From the NCBI GenBank assembly GCA_009746045.1, contig RPFO01000082.1:4397241-4461240 (forward strand): a stretch of DNA of 64,000 bases. Reading direction: 5' to 3'. The notes under the pieces were generated by a model, which was given only the letters and a program-made list of their open reading frames with translations, was not told where the DNA came from and made no database searches. Positions 54,520 through 64,000 of this stretch are shown piece by piece. The DNA is from Mesostigma viride (lineage: Eukaryota; Streptophyta; Mesostigmatophyceae; Mesostigmatales; Mesostigmataceae). Numbering within the stretch: position 1 is the first letter of the stretch; each line of letters begins with the position of its first letter. A program made the translations under genes and the position numbers.

Positions 54520-56430
54520 AAGTAAACACAATTACACTTTGCATGCCATCCAACATGCATCAAATACATGCTGAATATGTTATGAAATACAAATGGGTGG
54601 CCACACACCTCATACCCCTTCACCGTCCCTCGAGCATGGCCAGACTTATAAGCATGTGAATAGCAATAATGATGATGGCACTAAAATGCCTAATCAGCAT
54701 TTTCTATGTTTCTCCCAGGTTAGAGTGTTAAGGTTTATGCCAACCAAGCTAATCAACACTGCAGCGACTCCTTAACTGCCCTACCTGAGATGGGCAACAA
54801 ACTGGAACGATGGAGGGCAAGGAACCAAGGAGATCATGGCATACAAAGCTTGCATGCAGTCAACCATGTCAACCATGGTTGGCTCAGCACATTGCAGTCT
54901 TTTCACATCATCATATCAAGGGAAAGCTCAAATAAACCAATGGTGGCAGCTATCTACATGCAGTCACACAAATGCAATATCTCCGACATGATCGTCAATA
55001 AAACACTTCCTCCCCTGCACGATAAAATGGAACGAAACCATTGGCGGGCCTCCAGCGCATGAGCGCTGTGATGCCGCTGCGGAGAGAGGGTGCGTCACTC
55101 TCACACAACTAGAAGCTTCCATACGCACAACATGCTTGCCAGAACACGTTTCATGAAATACCTTAAACCTTCCCGAGAAGCAATAGGCTTCGACTGAAGC
55201 GGCCTTGACCACGACATCAACGAAAACAATCTAAAGCTGCCAGGTATTCGACAACACCACGGCAAGCAACGGCGAGCTAGCTGGCGGAAACTGCCCAAAA
55301 AGAACGAAAAAAACTTCGAACGATGAGCTAATAGAAGAAAGAACTGATAGCACAGAACATTCGCGACAAACCTATACCTTGCCCTCGCAGATCCCTCGCC
55401 CAGGCGCGCAACAACGGCCGTTCTTCCATGGAAGGTTCCGACATGCACTGCGGAGGCCTGAAGAATTACTTACCGAGAACGGCCGAAAATGTAGCAAAAA
55501 GCACCAGTTCGGTTTGGAATTCAATGCTACCGATACGAATTCATCCTTCGCGGTCAAAATCCCCCCAAAACTGCGAATTTACTGCCGCAATCACGAATTC
55601 TATTTTATTCCGCGCGACGAAAAAATGCAGTTTACCCCCCATGCCGATGGCAGTAAAAGAAAGCAGCGATATTGTGAATTAGCTACTTGCCGCCACAAAC
55701 CAACATCAATAAATCATCTTCTTCAACATTCGAGCATTTTTTTGGCATTTCTCTAGCCTTACATTGCTAGTTTCGCCTAAACGCAGTCGCCATGGCCACT
55801 TCCGCAAGGGGTGCGCGCACCGTGCACCCACTTTTCACGGTACGGCTGGTACCGCGAATTTTTTGGCGCGGAAAAAATTCGGCGCGCCGCGTCCCCTTAA
55901 ATTACCTACGCACGTCGCAGCTGAGCTCGCGCGCAGTCGGCGCTCTGGCCAGATCTAGGCGGGGCGTGACGGAAACAGGAATCTGACCAAACGAATCAGA
56001 TTTCGATCGGAAAAACCGCTGTCTGACCATGGTCTGACGCATCGAACTAAGAATCCCGACTGATCTGTAATAAAAAACACCTGTCTGCAATTAGTGAAAC
56101 TAATCTGTAATTACCGGGCCCCAACTTTACTAATCTGCAATTTTCTCTTATATAAAACTACTAATGCGGACGGTGTATTCCTATGTTTTCTCACGTGTAC
56201 GGCCTTATAAGCTTCGCCAATTCTGGCGAACCTAACGGTTCTTCCGAAAATTGGCTCCGCCAGATTATGTATGTGACCCCACCTGGCCCACCACGAGGGG
56301 GGCATGGCCACTCGCGCGCCGGCACTTGGCTGGGGCCAGCCGGCGTGCGGATCCGCGCCGGACACGTCAAAGTGCCGCCGGTTCCGTGCGGATCCGCGCC
56401 TAAAAATCCGCCGGATCCCGCTGTAAGCGA
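54520..56430. other. Region without recognised genes
   Basis: Several frames of 60-125 codons exist on both strands but none has a recognisable motif or long clean coding. Local oddities: CGCGAATTTTTTGGCGCGGAAAAAATTCGGCGCGCC near 55853-55889 is partly palindromic. Could contain MULE 5' exons or remnants. Confidence 0.35.
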
Positions 56431-56654
56431 AGCGCTGATGCCCACGCCGCACATAGGCAGCAGAGATTTGGAAACGGCTGTCAGCATATAGTGCAATATA
56501 CGCAGTTGTTGTTGTTGTTGTTGTTACGTACTCCAGATGAGCAGCAGAGAATCTAGGGCCAGCTGGTCGATACTTGGTGCCTCTTTACCTAACGATGTTC
56601 CCATTGGTTAATAAAAATACCCATTTTCCCGGAAAATCTAGGGCAATATACGTA

Positions 56655-57573
56655 CAGTCATTCCCGCGTTAAGTTGCGATCGCCCCCTAAAACTTGGCGC
56701 CGCAACTTAACGCGGGAACGCAACTTAACGGTAGAATTAGGCTAGCAGCCCACCACCTCCTCCTCTGACGGACTTCTATACGGCATTCGACAGCTCTCGT
56801 CAAGCCCGATCCAGCTGCAGCGTCAAAGCCGGCCAAAGTCCATTTTCCAGGCCAGACTGATATTGTGGACAAACTGAAAGGCGGGCTGCAAAACACGCCG
56901 TGGGCAGCCACGCAGTGCCTGCGTTTTATAACACAAATGTGTGTTTAACCCTCTGACTTCGGCTCTTTTTATGGCGGGTTACTTAATTGCCAGTCGGCTT
57001 CACGTTTGACTGTGACAAAACATGGGAACAGTCGTGAGGGAAGCTTCATTTACTGTCAATGGCCTGCATGTAAACAATAATAACAGCATGGAGGCCACAT
57101 GCAGCGAGACTGCCTGTGGCCTCAACAACCTTGTCTTTGCCCTTCTGCGGTGCATTCGGCATGACTCATCTGATATGGTGGTAATTTCCGGCAAGATGTC
57201 TCAATTACAGATGACCATGCATGGTCGTGGATTCTTATGTACCGCAGCCCGCAGGCTGCAAAACTGAATTTGTAAGGTTGCATTCGCGCTTTTCACCTAT
57301 CATTAAGCCAGCAGGCGGGGAAATTCAATTCAAAGTTTGCGCGCCAGTGGGGCTTGCGTATTTTGCCCCCTAAAATCACGTAGCGGGTCCGGACTTGGCA
57401 AAAAATGGCCTCCTGCGCGGCCAAAAATGGCCTGACACTTACAAATTGAGTCATTACCGCGTTAAGTTGCGATGGCCTCCATGCTTAAGTTGCGGTCGCC
57501 CCTAAAACTTCGGCGACGCAACTTAACGCGGGAACGCAACCTTAAGAAACGCAACTTAACGCGGGAATGACTG
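56655..57573. mobile_element. pogo-like (Tc1/mariner) non-autonomous element 1
   Basis: TA on both sides (56653-56654 and 57574-57575) and inverted ends CAGTCATTCCCGCGTTAAG, with further inner GCGTTAAGTTGCG/CGCAACTTAACGC repeats at both ends. 919 bp, no transposase; an 81-codon frame at 57022-57267 is also present in the second copy but lacks family resemblance. CAGT ends and TA target fit pogo/Tigger elements. Confidence 0.85.
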
Positions 57574-57661
57574 TAGGTTGTTGTTGTTGTTGTTGTTGTG
57601 TCCCACGCCGCACATGGGCAGCAGAGAATCTATATTCTATAGTGAATATACGTAGGTACTG

Positions 57662-59884
57662 TGTCAGAAATTTTCATATAATTCCTTGGTCGTCAAGACT
57701 GATTGAGACAATTGATAATCAGTTTATTCATTGCATATTTAGGTTACGGACTGCCACCGTTTCACCGCCAAAGCCATGGTGCGGTTCCCGGGTGGGGACC
57801 ATAGCATCCATAGCCACACTGGGCTCGGACTGCAAGGTAAGTGCAACGTAGGTGCGTCACTTCCTTATCAAGGCACATTGGGGCAGCGGTGCACGTTCTA
57901 GAATATTCTGCACAAGTTGCCAGCTGTCAATTATACAATTGACGATTAGGAGAACGCCAGATGTCAAGCAACTAACACGGCATACAATGCATCTAGAACT
58001 GGATTCAGTCATACGAAATATCCAACACGGAATATTCGGCCGAGGATAGTACGTCGGCACCTAAGGTACGCAAAGTATTGTGCCGGAATTACAACTTCGG
58101 CACTGCATAACTTTTGCTATACTGCACTATATTCAGTGCTTAAGTTGTGCCGGAAAGCTCACGGCGGGCCCTACCAAGCCTATTTAATTATCGGCCAGAA
58201 AGACGGCAGGCGGGTGCGATTGTTAGGGACGCAACCCTAATACCTCCGTTTACAACATGATGGCCAGACACTACAAATGTAAACAGGCAGTTGGGCACAC
58301 AGGGTGAAATTCACCTCTGACACCCCCCTTGCACAATGCCTAAAGTGAAGACACTACGCAGGTAGGGCAAACAGTCTCTCCCCCCTCAATTCAGGCAAGG
58401 GCCTAAAAGCTAGGTAGGGCAGCCAGGTATAAACATACTCTGACACCCCCCTTACATGGCTAGCCCGTCAAAACAGTGCTACCATTGCTATCAGCACGGG
58501 GAAGAAAACACATTGCTCGTGGCAAGGGCCACGGCCAAACCATTCCTGGAAAAACGCAGCATAAAAGTTGATGTCGTCTTGGATGCATTGCCGAACTTGG
58601 CTCGATGAAGCAGCAAAGACTTCTTGGTCTTGGTGGAGTAGCACTTTGATCGTGCAGGTGGTAATGGCGGCGATACTCGGTGCAAAAAGTTGCTCCCGGC
58701 CTGAACGCCTGCTCTCGGTCTGATCCCCTCGTTTTCGCATTGGGCATCTGCGTGGACTATGCACGTCTTATTAATCCCGCGATGAACGTCCGGTCAGCCG
58801 ACCACATATTACTCCCCATACTGGCATAGGCCAGTGACAGGTTCCGGCACAAAATTCGCAGCTCCACGCTGCGTTGCCCGAAAAAAAAAATACCAAAAAA
58901 TTAGCTTGCGACATCGCCGGCCGCAGGATTTGAACCTGAGCTCATTATATGGCTCCGGCTTCAACCAACGACGCCTGACGACGTGTGAAATATTCCGGAA
59001 ATTGTTTTATATAAACTTCCGCGACTCCAGCCGCGACTGGTTCCAGGAAACGCGCTGGCCAGCAGGACTTCAACAAGACGCCTGACCAGCAAATATTACG
59101 CGACTCACGGCCGCGAACTTCCGAACCATAATAATGCATGAAATACATTACGTCTCTCGCCATTTTCAGGCGGGTCTCGCTAATTGACGTCCATAGGGTG
59201 AATTCTGTAATGGCTTTGCGTCAGAAATTTTCATATAATTCCTTGGTCGTCAAGACTGATTGAGACAATTGATAATCAGTTTATTCATTGCATATTTAGG
59301 TTACGGACTGCCACCGTTTCACCGCCAAAGCCATGGTGCGGTTCCCGGGTGGGGACCATAGCATCCATAGCCACACTGGGCTCGGACTGCAAGGTAAGTG
59401 CAACGTAGGTGCGTCACTTCCTTATCAAGGCACATTGGGGCAGCGGTGCACGTTCTAGAATATTCTGCACAAGTTGCCAGCTGTCAATTATACAATTGAC
59501 GATTAGGAGAACGCCAGATGTCAAGCAACTAACACGGCATACAATGCATCTAGAACTGGATTCAGTCATACGAAATATCCAACACGGAATATTCGGCCGA
59601 GGATAGTACCGTCGGCACCTAAGGTACGCAAAGTATTGTGCCGGAATTACAACTTCGGCACTGCATAACTTTTGCTATACTGCACTGTATTCAGTGCTTT
59701 AAGTTGTGCCGGAAAGCTCACGGCGGGCCCTACCAAGCCTATTTAATTATCGGCCAGAAAGACGGCAGGCGGGTGCGATTGTTAGGGACGCAACCCTAGT
59801 ACCTCCGTTTACAACATGATGGCCAGACACTACAAATGTAAACAGGCAGTTGGGCACACGGCAGGGTGAAATTCACCTCTCACA
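57662..59884 (+). mobile_element. Short non-autonomous LTR element (TRIM-like), 2.2 kb
   Basis: Two direct repeats, 57662-58322 and 59219-59884, almost identical, with ends TGTCAGA...TCTGACA (left) and CGTCAGA...TCTCACA (right copy, two changes), flanked by TACTG at 57657-57661 and 59885-59889. The 896-bp interior has no gag or pol. It contains a tRNA-like patch and repeats the LTR-edge word CTGACACCCCCCTT at about 58441. The matching 65-codon frames in both LTRs are part of the repeat, not genes. Confidence 0.85.
58915..58990 (-). other. tRNA-like segment inside the TRIM-like element
   Basis: Minus strand: GGCGTCGTTGGTTGAAGC (A-box and D-arm like), then GAGCCATATAATGAGCTC and CAGGTTCAAATCCTG (B box with 4-bp T-stem). 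The anticodon loop would be too long (10 nt) and the 5' acceptor is missing, so a tRNA pseudogene or SINE head is more likely than a working gene. Confidence 0.35.
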
Positions 59885-60181
59885 TACTGGAAGGGCAAAA
59901 GGCTCTGAAAGCTCTCGATTTTTGAGACAGGATTTTGGACACCGCCAGCGGGCGGTGCAGGGGCGGTGTTAGAACTTTTCACCTCAAGTCCTTGTCAAGT
60001 CAGTCAAGACACGCCGCACATGGGCAGCAGAGATTTGGAAACGGCTGTCAGCATTTAATGCAATATACGCTGTTGTTGTTGTTGTTGTTGTTACACGTAC
60101 TCCAGATGAGCTTTTTTTAGGAATCTTTTTTACCTCAAGTCAGTCAAGACGTGTGATTTGAGATTCATGGCTGTGTTCTTA

Positions 60182-61208
60182 CAGTCATTCCCGCGTTAAG
60201 TTGCGTTTCTTAAGGTTGCGTTCCCGCGTTAAGTTGCGGCGCCGAAGTTTGGGGGGCGACCGCAACTTAAGCATGGAGGCCATCGCAACTTAACGCGGTA
60301 ATGACTCAATTTGTAGGTGTCAGGCCATTTTTGGCCGCGCAGGAGGCCATTTTTTGCCAAGTCCGGACCCGCTACGTGATTTTAGGGGGCAAAATACGCA
60401 AGCCCCACTGGCGCGCAAATTTCCCCGCCTGCTGGCTTAGATGAAAAGCGCGAATGCAACCTTACAAATCCAGTTTTGCAGCCTGCGGGCTGCGGTACAT
60501 AAGAATCCACGACCATGCATTAAAAAAATTAAATTAAATTATAACATGCCTCCGTTGGGAGATCATGTAGCACATATTCCAGGCATTTCAGCTCTAGACT
60601 AGATATAGCTTAGAGTTAGGTTAGTTCGATTACGCGGCTTCCTCCACACCACCCATCCAACCTGGAATTACCACCATAGTCATGCCGAACTTGACCATAG
60701 TCATGCCGAATGCACCGCAGAAGGGCAAAGACAAGGTTGTTGAGGCCACAGGCAGTCTCGCTGCCTGTGGCCTCCATGCGGCTGTTATTATTGTTTACAT
60801 GCAGGCCATTGACAGTAAATGAAGCTTCCCTCACGACGGTTCCCATGTTTTGTCACAGTCAAACGTGAAGTGGGCTGGCAACCCGCCAAAAAAAGAGCCG
60901 AAGTCAGAGGGTTCAACACACATTTGCCGGTGTTATAAAACGCAGGCACTGCCTCATGGCTGCCCACGGCGTGTTTTGCAGCCCGCCTTTCAGTTTGTCC
61001 ACAATATCTGGCCTGGAAAATGGACTTAGGCCGGCTTTGACGCTGCAGCTGGATCGGGCTTGACGAGAGCTGTCGAATGCCGTATAGAAGTCTGTCAGAG
61101 GAGGAGGTGGTGGGCTGCTAGCCTAATTCTACCGTTAAGTTGCGTTCCCGCGTTAAGTTGCGGCGCCAAGTTTTAGGGGGCGATCGCAACTTAACGCGGG
61201 AATGACTG
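60182..61208. mobile_element. pogo-like element 2, inverted relative to element 1
   Basis: TA at 60180-60181 and 61209-61210; same inverted ends and interior as 56655-57573 read on the other strand. Longer (1027 bp) because a LINE-A 3' end was inserted and replaced about 35 bp. Confidence 0.88.
60520..60662 (-). mobile_element. LINE-A 3' tail inserted in pogo-like element 2
   Basis: Minus-strand LINE-A 3' UTR (GATCTCCCAACGGAGGCATG, then TTATAATTTAATTTAATTT). Absent from element 1 at the corresponding site (near 57210), which dates it after pogo duplication. Extreme 5' truncation. Confidence 0.8.
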
Positions 61209-61210
61209 TA

Positions 61211-61651
61211 TCTCAAATACATACCGTACTTACTTAGACTAAATTAGACCCAAAATAAAAAATTTAGTACATGGACCTTCAACGCATGATTCCCAGAATC
61301 GTTGCGAGATTACGTCTGACATCGGGGGCTATCATTTTGCAGGTTTTATGTTTGTACCGTCGGCCGGCGTGGACTGACAAAATCAAGCAGACCACAAAAC
61401 AGCCGCATACTGATTGTTCACGTGTTAAAGAATTTGCCGCTCCCCCATGCGTCAGACCAACGATTAGCCGTAACCAACAGTTCTGTGAACGCGCAACTTC
61501 ACATTGCCCTTTCACGGGTGATATCTATCGACGCCGTAATGAGCACTCTCGCCCCCGCCCCGATCATCTTCCCTTCGAAGACCTTGATTTCCTTAGGCTT
61601 CAAAGGGAAAGTGTGATCGTGTGAGGCCGTTCCCGGCATTTTTCACCGCAA
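61211..61651. promoter_or_regulatory. Upstream region of the TPR gene
   Basis: 440 bp between pogo-like element 2 and the TPR start. A 117-codon frame (61271-61624) has no motif. No clear TATA box within 100 bp of the start. Promoter by position only. Confidence 0.3.
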
Positions 61652-62632
61652 ATGGGCGGCGGCTCATCCAGTGCGCGACACACATTCGAGGAGCCGTTGT
61701 TGGTTTCGTCGACTTGTGTGCAACCCGGGACTTTCAGGCGCAATTCTACCGGCGCGCGCTGCAAAGAAGAATGCGGCCGATATCGTCGAAAGAAAGGATG
61801 GGCGAGGTCCTTCATTTCAGCTGTCCGCTCTGAATGTTACCCAGCATTCGATTTGCAGGTCGAGGACGCCCCAGCGAATGCCATTTCTTCGCAAGTGAAA
61901 TTGAGCCTGATAGCTCAAGACGCTGCAAAGCACTCTGACTGCGACTCTCCCAGCTATTTGTCAGGGCCTGTCCACGACTCGTCCGACGCCGCACTTGTGT
62001 CCGCCATGGTCGGGCTTCTCGATATGCTTGAAGCAAGCGTGGCGGCTGGCCGCACCAAGCTGTCTTGGCACGCCTTGCCTCTCCTGGTGAAGTGCCGTGA
62101 ATCAATCGCCTCGTTTCAGGACGATGTCCGCCAATGCGCCTCTTTCCTGCACGACCTGGGTGTGCAGCTTCAAAACTGCACAGGGAACGGCCGCTCTTGT
62201 GCGCCCGAGTTGGAAATGGTCTATCAATTGGCCCTTCGTGTTCGGGAGTCGTGCTCCGCTGCCAAGATGGAACTTGCAGAGTCCCTGTTCACGGTCGCCA
62301 GGTACTACTGGTCAGAAGGCCATTTCGAAGCCGCTGTCACCTACTTCCAGCGCTGCGTGTTCGTTATTTCTTGCCAGAGGGGCAACGGCCACCCCTCTGT
62401 GGCCGCCGCCCTAAACTTCCTTGCGGAAAGCCTGGCGCACGCGAACCGCTTCAACGAGGCGGAGTATGCTTGCCACATGGCGGTGGCCATCACAGCAGAT
62501 GCGCTGGGGGAGGATCACCACCACGTGCAGTGCTACCGGCAAAACTTGGAGCTGGTCCATGCGATGAGGGAGGATTACGAGAAGGGTGTGGCCAGCCTCA
62601 CCATGGGGGAGGGCGCCTTGCAGTCCTCATAA
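61652..62632 (+). CDS. TPR protein, kinesin-light-chain-like repeats
   Basis: 326 codons without intron. Starts MGGGSSSARHTFEE; Gly2 with Ser6 fits an N-myristoylation signal, hinting at membrane attachment. The first 110 residues are low complexity and may include a retained intron (an acceptor-like TTTGCAG at 61859). From about residue 190, paired helices follow the tetratricopeptide pattern: AESLFTVARYYWSEGHFEAAVTYFQRCV, then HPSVAAALNFLAESLAHANRFNEAEYACHMAV and a third repeat beginning ALGEDHHHVQCYRQNL. The HPSVAxxLNxLAxxLxxxxxxxEAE signature is typical of the kinesin-light-chain/NPHP3 type of TPR, a protein-binding scaffold. The partner is unknown. It is the most gene-like locus of the window. 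Confidence 0.75.
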   Translation: MGGGSSSARHTFEEPLLVSSTCVQPGTFRRNSTGARCKEECGRYRRKKGWARSFISAVRSECYPAFDLQVEDAPANAISSQVKLSLIAQDAAKHSDCDSPSYLSGPVHDSSDAALVSAMVGLLDMLEASVAAGRTKLSWHALPLLVKCRESIASFQDDVRQCASFLHDLGVQLQNCTGNGRSCAPELEMVYQLALRVRESCSAAKMELAESLFTVARYYWSEGHFEAAVTYFQRCVFVISCQRGNGHPSVAAALNFLAESLAHANRFNEAEYACHMAVAITADALGEDHHHVQCYRQNLELVHAMREDYEKGVASLTMGEGALQSS

Positions 62633-62982
62633 ACTCCGCTGTTGTCCCCCTGAACGTGGCAGGACCACTGTGTGATCAATCTTATCCCTAATGACTCCCT
62701 ATTGACTCTGTGATCAATCTCATCCCTCTCCCATTGTGACTGCCAATGCCCCTTCCACACAGAAACGGTCGTAAGCTGGGGGTTGATGGTCACAGCAAGG
62801 GCATCTAAGTACCATAATTTTTTTTTACCTTTTAGGGCCCCGGTGCCCGATTCTCGGTGCCCATGTCCATGATATGCCATATGTCAGCTGATAGACCAGG
62901 GACCAGGGTCCCTGCGGCATCTGGAGGCAGTTCGCTGTATGGAGTGGTCCCAAGGGAGGATCCTGACCATGTGGGGGTTGAT
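62633..62982 (+). other. TPR gene 3' flank
   Basis: No ORF or repeat. Contains ATCAATCTTATCCCTAATGA and CTGTGATCAATCTCATCCCT, a short imperfect tandem repeat (62672-62726). Confidence 0.4.
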
Positions 62983-63675
62983 ATATGGAAAGGATTTAAC
63001 TGACCTTCTAGCCAATTGGCGGCAGGGGTCAGTCACCTGCTTTCTGGGGTGCAGTTTTCGTGTATCAGTTTCAGTGACCACTGAATAGTGTCAGACTACA
63101 AATGGGGGTCGAACCCCTCCCCCTTTTTTGGAGTGACATGCATCGAGGGAGCCACTGCGTTTTTGTGTTCATCAGCAACTTGGTTTTTGGTTTGCGGTCG
63201 GTGCGGGGCTGGCCGTGTGTATTTGTAGTCGGTAGGTACAAGAGGGAGGTACTATACGTCAAGCTTCGGGGATGTTGCTGCTGGCTACCCTGTGATACTA
63301 GTCGTTAAAAGAACCGGACTGAACTGTGGTATGGAAAGAATGTAACTGACCTTCTAGCCAATTGGCGGCAGGGGTCAGTCACCTGCTTTCTGGGGTGCAG
63401 TTTTCGTGTATCAGTTTCTGTGACCACTGAATAGTGTGTCAGACTACAAATGGGGGTCGAACCCCTCCCCCTTTTTTGGAGTGACATGCATCGAGGGAGC
63501 CACTGCGTTTTTGTGTTCATCAGCAACTTGGTTTTTGGTTTGCGGTCGCTGCGGGGCTGGCCGTGTGTATTTGTAGTCGGTAGGTACAAGAGGGAGGTAC
63601 TATTGGTCAATCGGGGATGTTGCAGCTGGCTACCCTGTGATACTAGTCGTTAAAAGAACTGGACTGAACTGTGGT
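62983..63675 (+). repeat. 347-bp tandem duplication
   Basis: Copies 62983-63329 and 63330-63675 share more than 95% of bases, beginning RTATGGAAAGRATKTAACTG and ending TAAAAGAACYGGACTGAACTGTGG. Each includes GGGGGTCGAACCCCTCCCCC. A frame of about 50-67 residues (MGVEPLPLFWSDMHRG) is open in both copies, but its reality is doubtful. Confidence 0.9.
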
Positions 63676-63842
63676 TCAGTCTGCAATGATTAATAAATGC
63701 CGAGGAAGTTGGATCGCCATGCGTCCAGGAATATGGTTGTCTCACTTAATATTTGCCAAGGAAGGAGTTATATTAAGGGGAGGTGGCACCCCAAGACCCT
63801 TCAAATTTGACATATGCTAATATCACGCGGACAAGATAATGG

Positions 63843-64000
63843 CATTCCCAAAAGGGTAGGGAAACCTGTCACCAACTACGTTCAGATGTTGCTGGACGAC
63901 CTAGTGGTCCCAGCCCAGTTTGAGCACCGCATCCACTCTCTCTCCCGTCTTTGGACTGCCATGCAGGACAAGACGCGGTGGAAGAAGATTGTCAAGGCGC
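63843..64000 (+). mobile_element. LINE-A 3' fragment entering from the right edge
   Basis: ATTCCCAAAAGGGTAGGGAA to the window end matches LINE-A 49750-49907 with only two or three differences (GACTGCC for GACCGCC, ACGCGG for ACGAGG, GTC for GTT). 5'-truncated insertion; continues outside the window. Confidence 0.88.

Larger units (their letters stand above)
56436..60120 (+). repeat. Interspersed CGCCGCACATGGGCAGCAGAG repeat, three copies
   Basis: Copies near 56438-56545, 57602-57656 and 60010-60118. Each carries CACGCCGCACATRGGCAGCAG, a GCAATATACG block and a (TTG)n microsatellite of 6-8 units, in varying order. The pogo-like and the TRIM-like elements inserted within or next to these copies. 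Confidence 0.75.

Noticed and set aside
57852-58049. 65-residue ORF identical to one at 59409-59606
   Set aside because: The identity comes from the duplicated LTRs of the TRIM-like element.

Overview
This is a eukaryotic nuclear window. It has GT-AG spliced coding sequence, LTR and non-LTR retrotransposons, several DNA-transposon superfamilies, long microsatellites and very low gene density. Base composition is near 50% GC, and the mix of element types (Copia-like, piggyBac, CACTA, MULE, pogo-like, LINE) fits a repeat-rich alga, perhaps of the green lineage. I cannot name a species from the sequence. There is no sign of bacterial gene organisation.

The first 50 kb reads as a nest of insertions whose joints can be traced to the base. 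The base layer is a LINE (here LINE-A), entering at position 1 and ending near 50.1 kb. Its ORF is split by two same-strand Copia-like elements of one family: Copia-1 (418-39981, 5-bp target duplication GTACC) and Copia-2 (40321-48353, GTCGG). Copia-1 is itself split in its first ORF by a 31.4-kb segment (1998-33443) bounded by an exact 16-bp direct repeat with no visible terminal inverted repeats. That segment holds a truncated Cys/His-rich gene on the minus strand, a tandem array of five 204-bp palindromes with one flipped core, inverted minisatellites, many copies of a 22-bp palindrome and a multi-exon gene with acidic, coiled-coil and SR-like regions. Two DNA transposons later entered the segment: an internally deleted piggyBac copy (8365-11223, TTAA) inside the minisatellite, and a 10.4-kb CACTA element (22030-32458) inside an exon of the multi-exon gene. 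The CACTA element carries LINE 3' ends and a 660-bp (CCAT)n tract.

From 50 to 54 kb there is a second, 5'-truncated LINE (LINE-B), a 1.2-kb (CCAT)n tract and stacked LINE-B 3' ends with (AATT)n and (AAGT)n tails. From 54 to 61 kb there is a MULE transposase remnant, two 0.9-1.0-kb pogo-like elements in opposite orientation and between them a short non-autonomous LTR element with a TACTG target duplication. The only ordinary-looking host gene is an intronless TPR protein at 61652-62632. The window ends with a 347-bp tandem duplication and the start of another truncated LINE-A copy.

Notable points: the Copia-like polyprotein has the order integrase, protease-like, reverse transcriptase, RNase H; gag and pol are separated by one in-frame UGA; LTR ends are AGTTAA...TTAACT; and the 31.4-kb insert fits no transposon class I recognise. 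Several ORFs are broken by single-base changes in homopolymers, which may be decay or residual read error.
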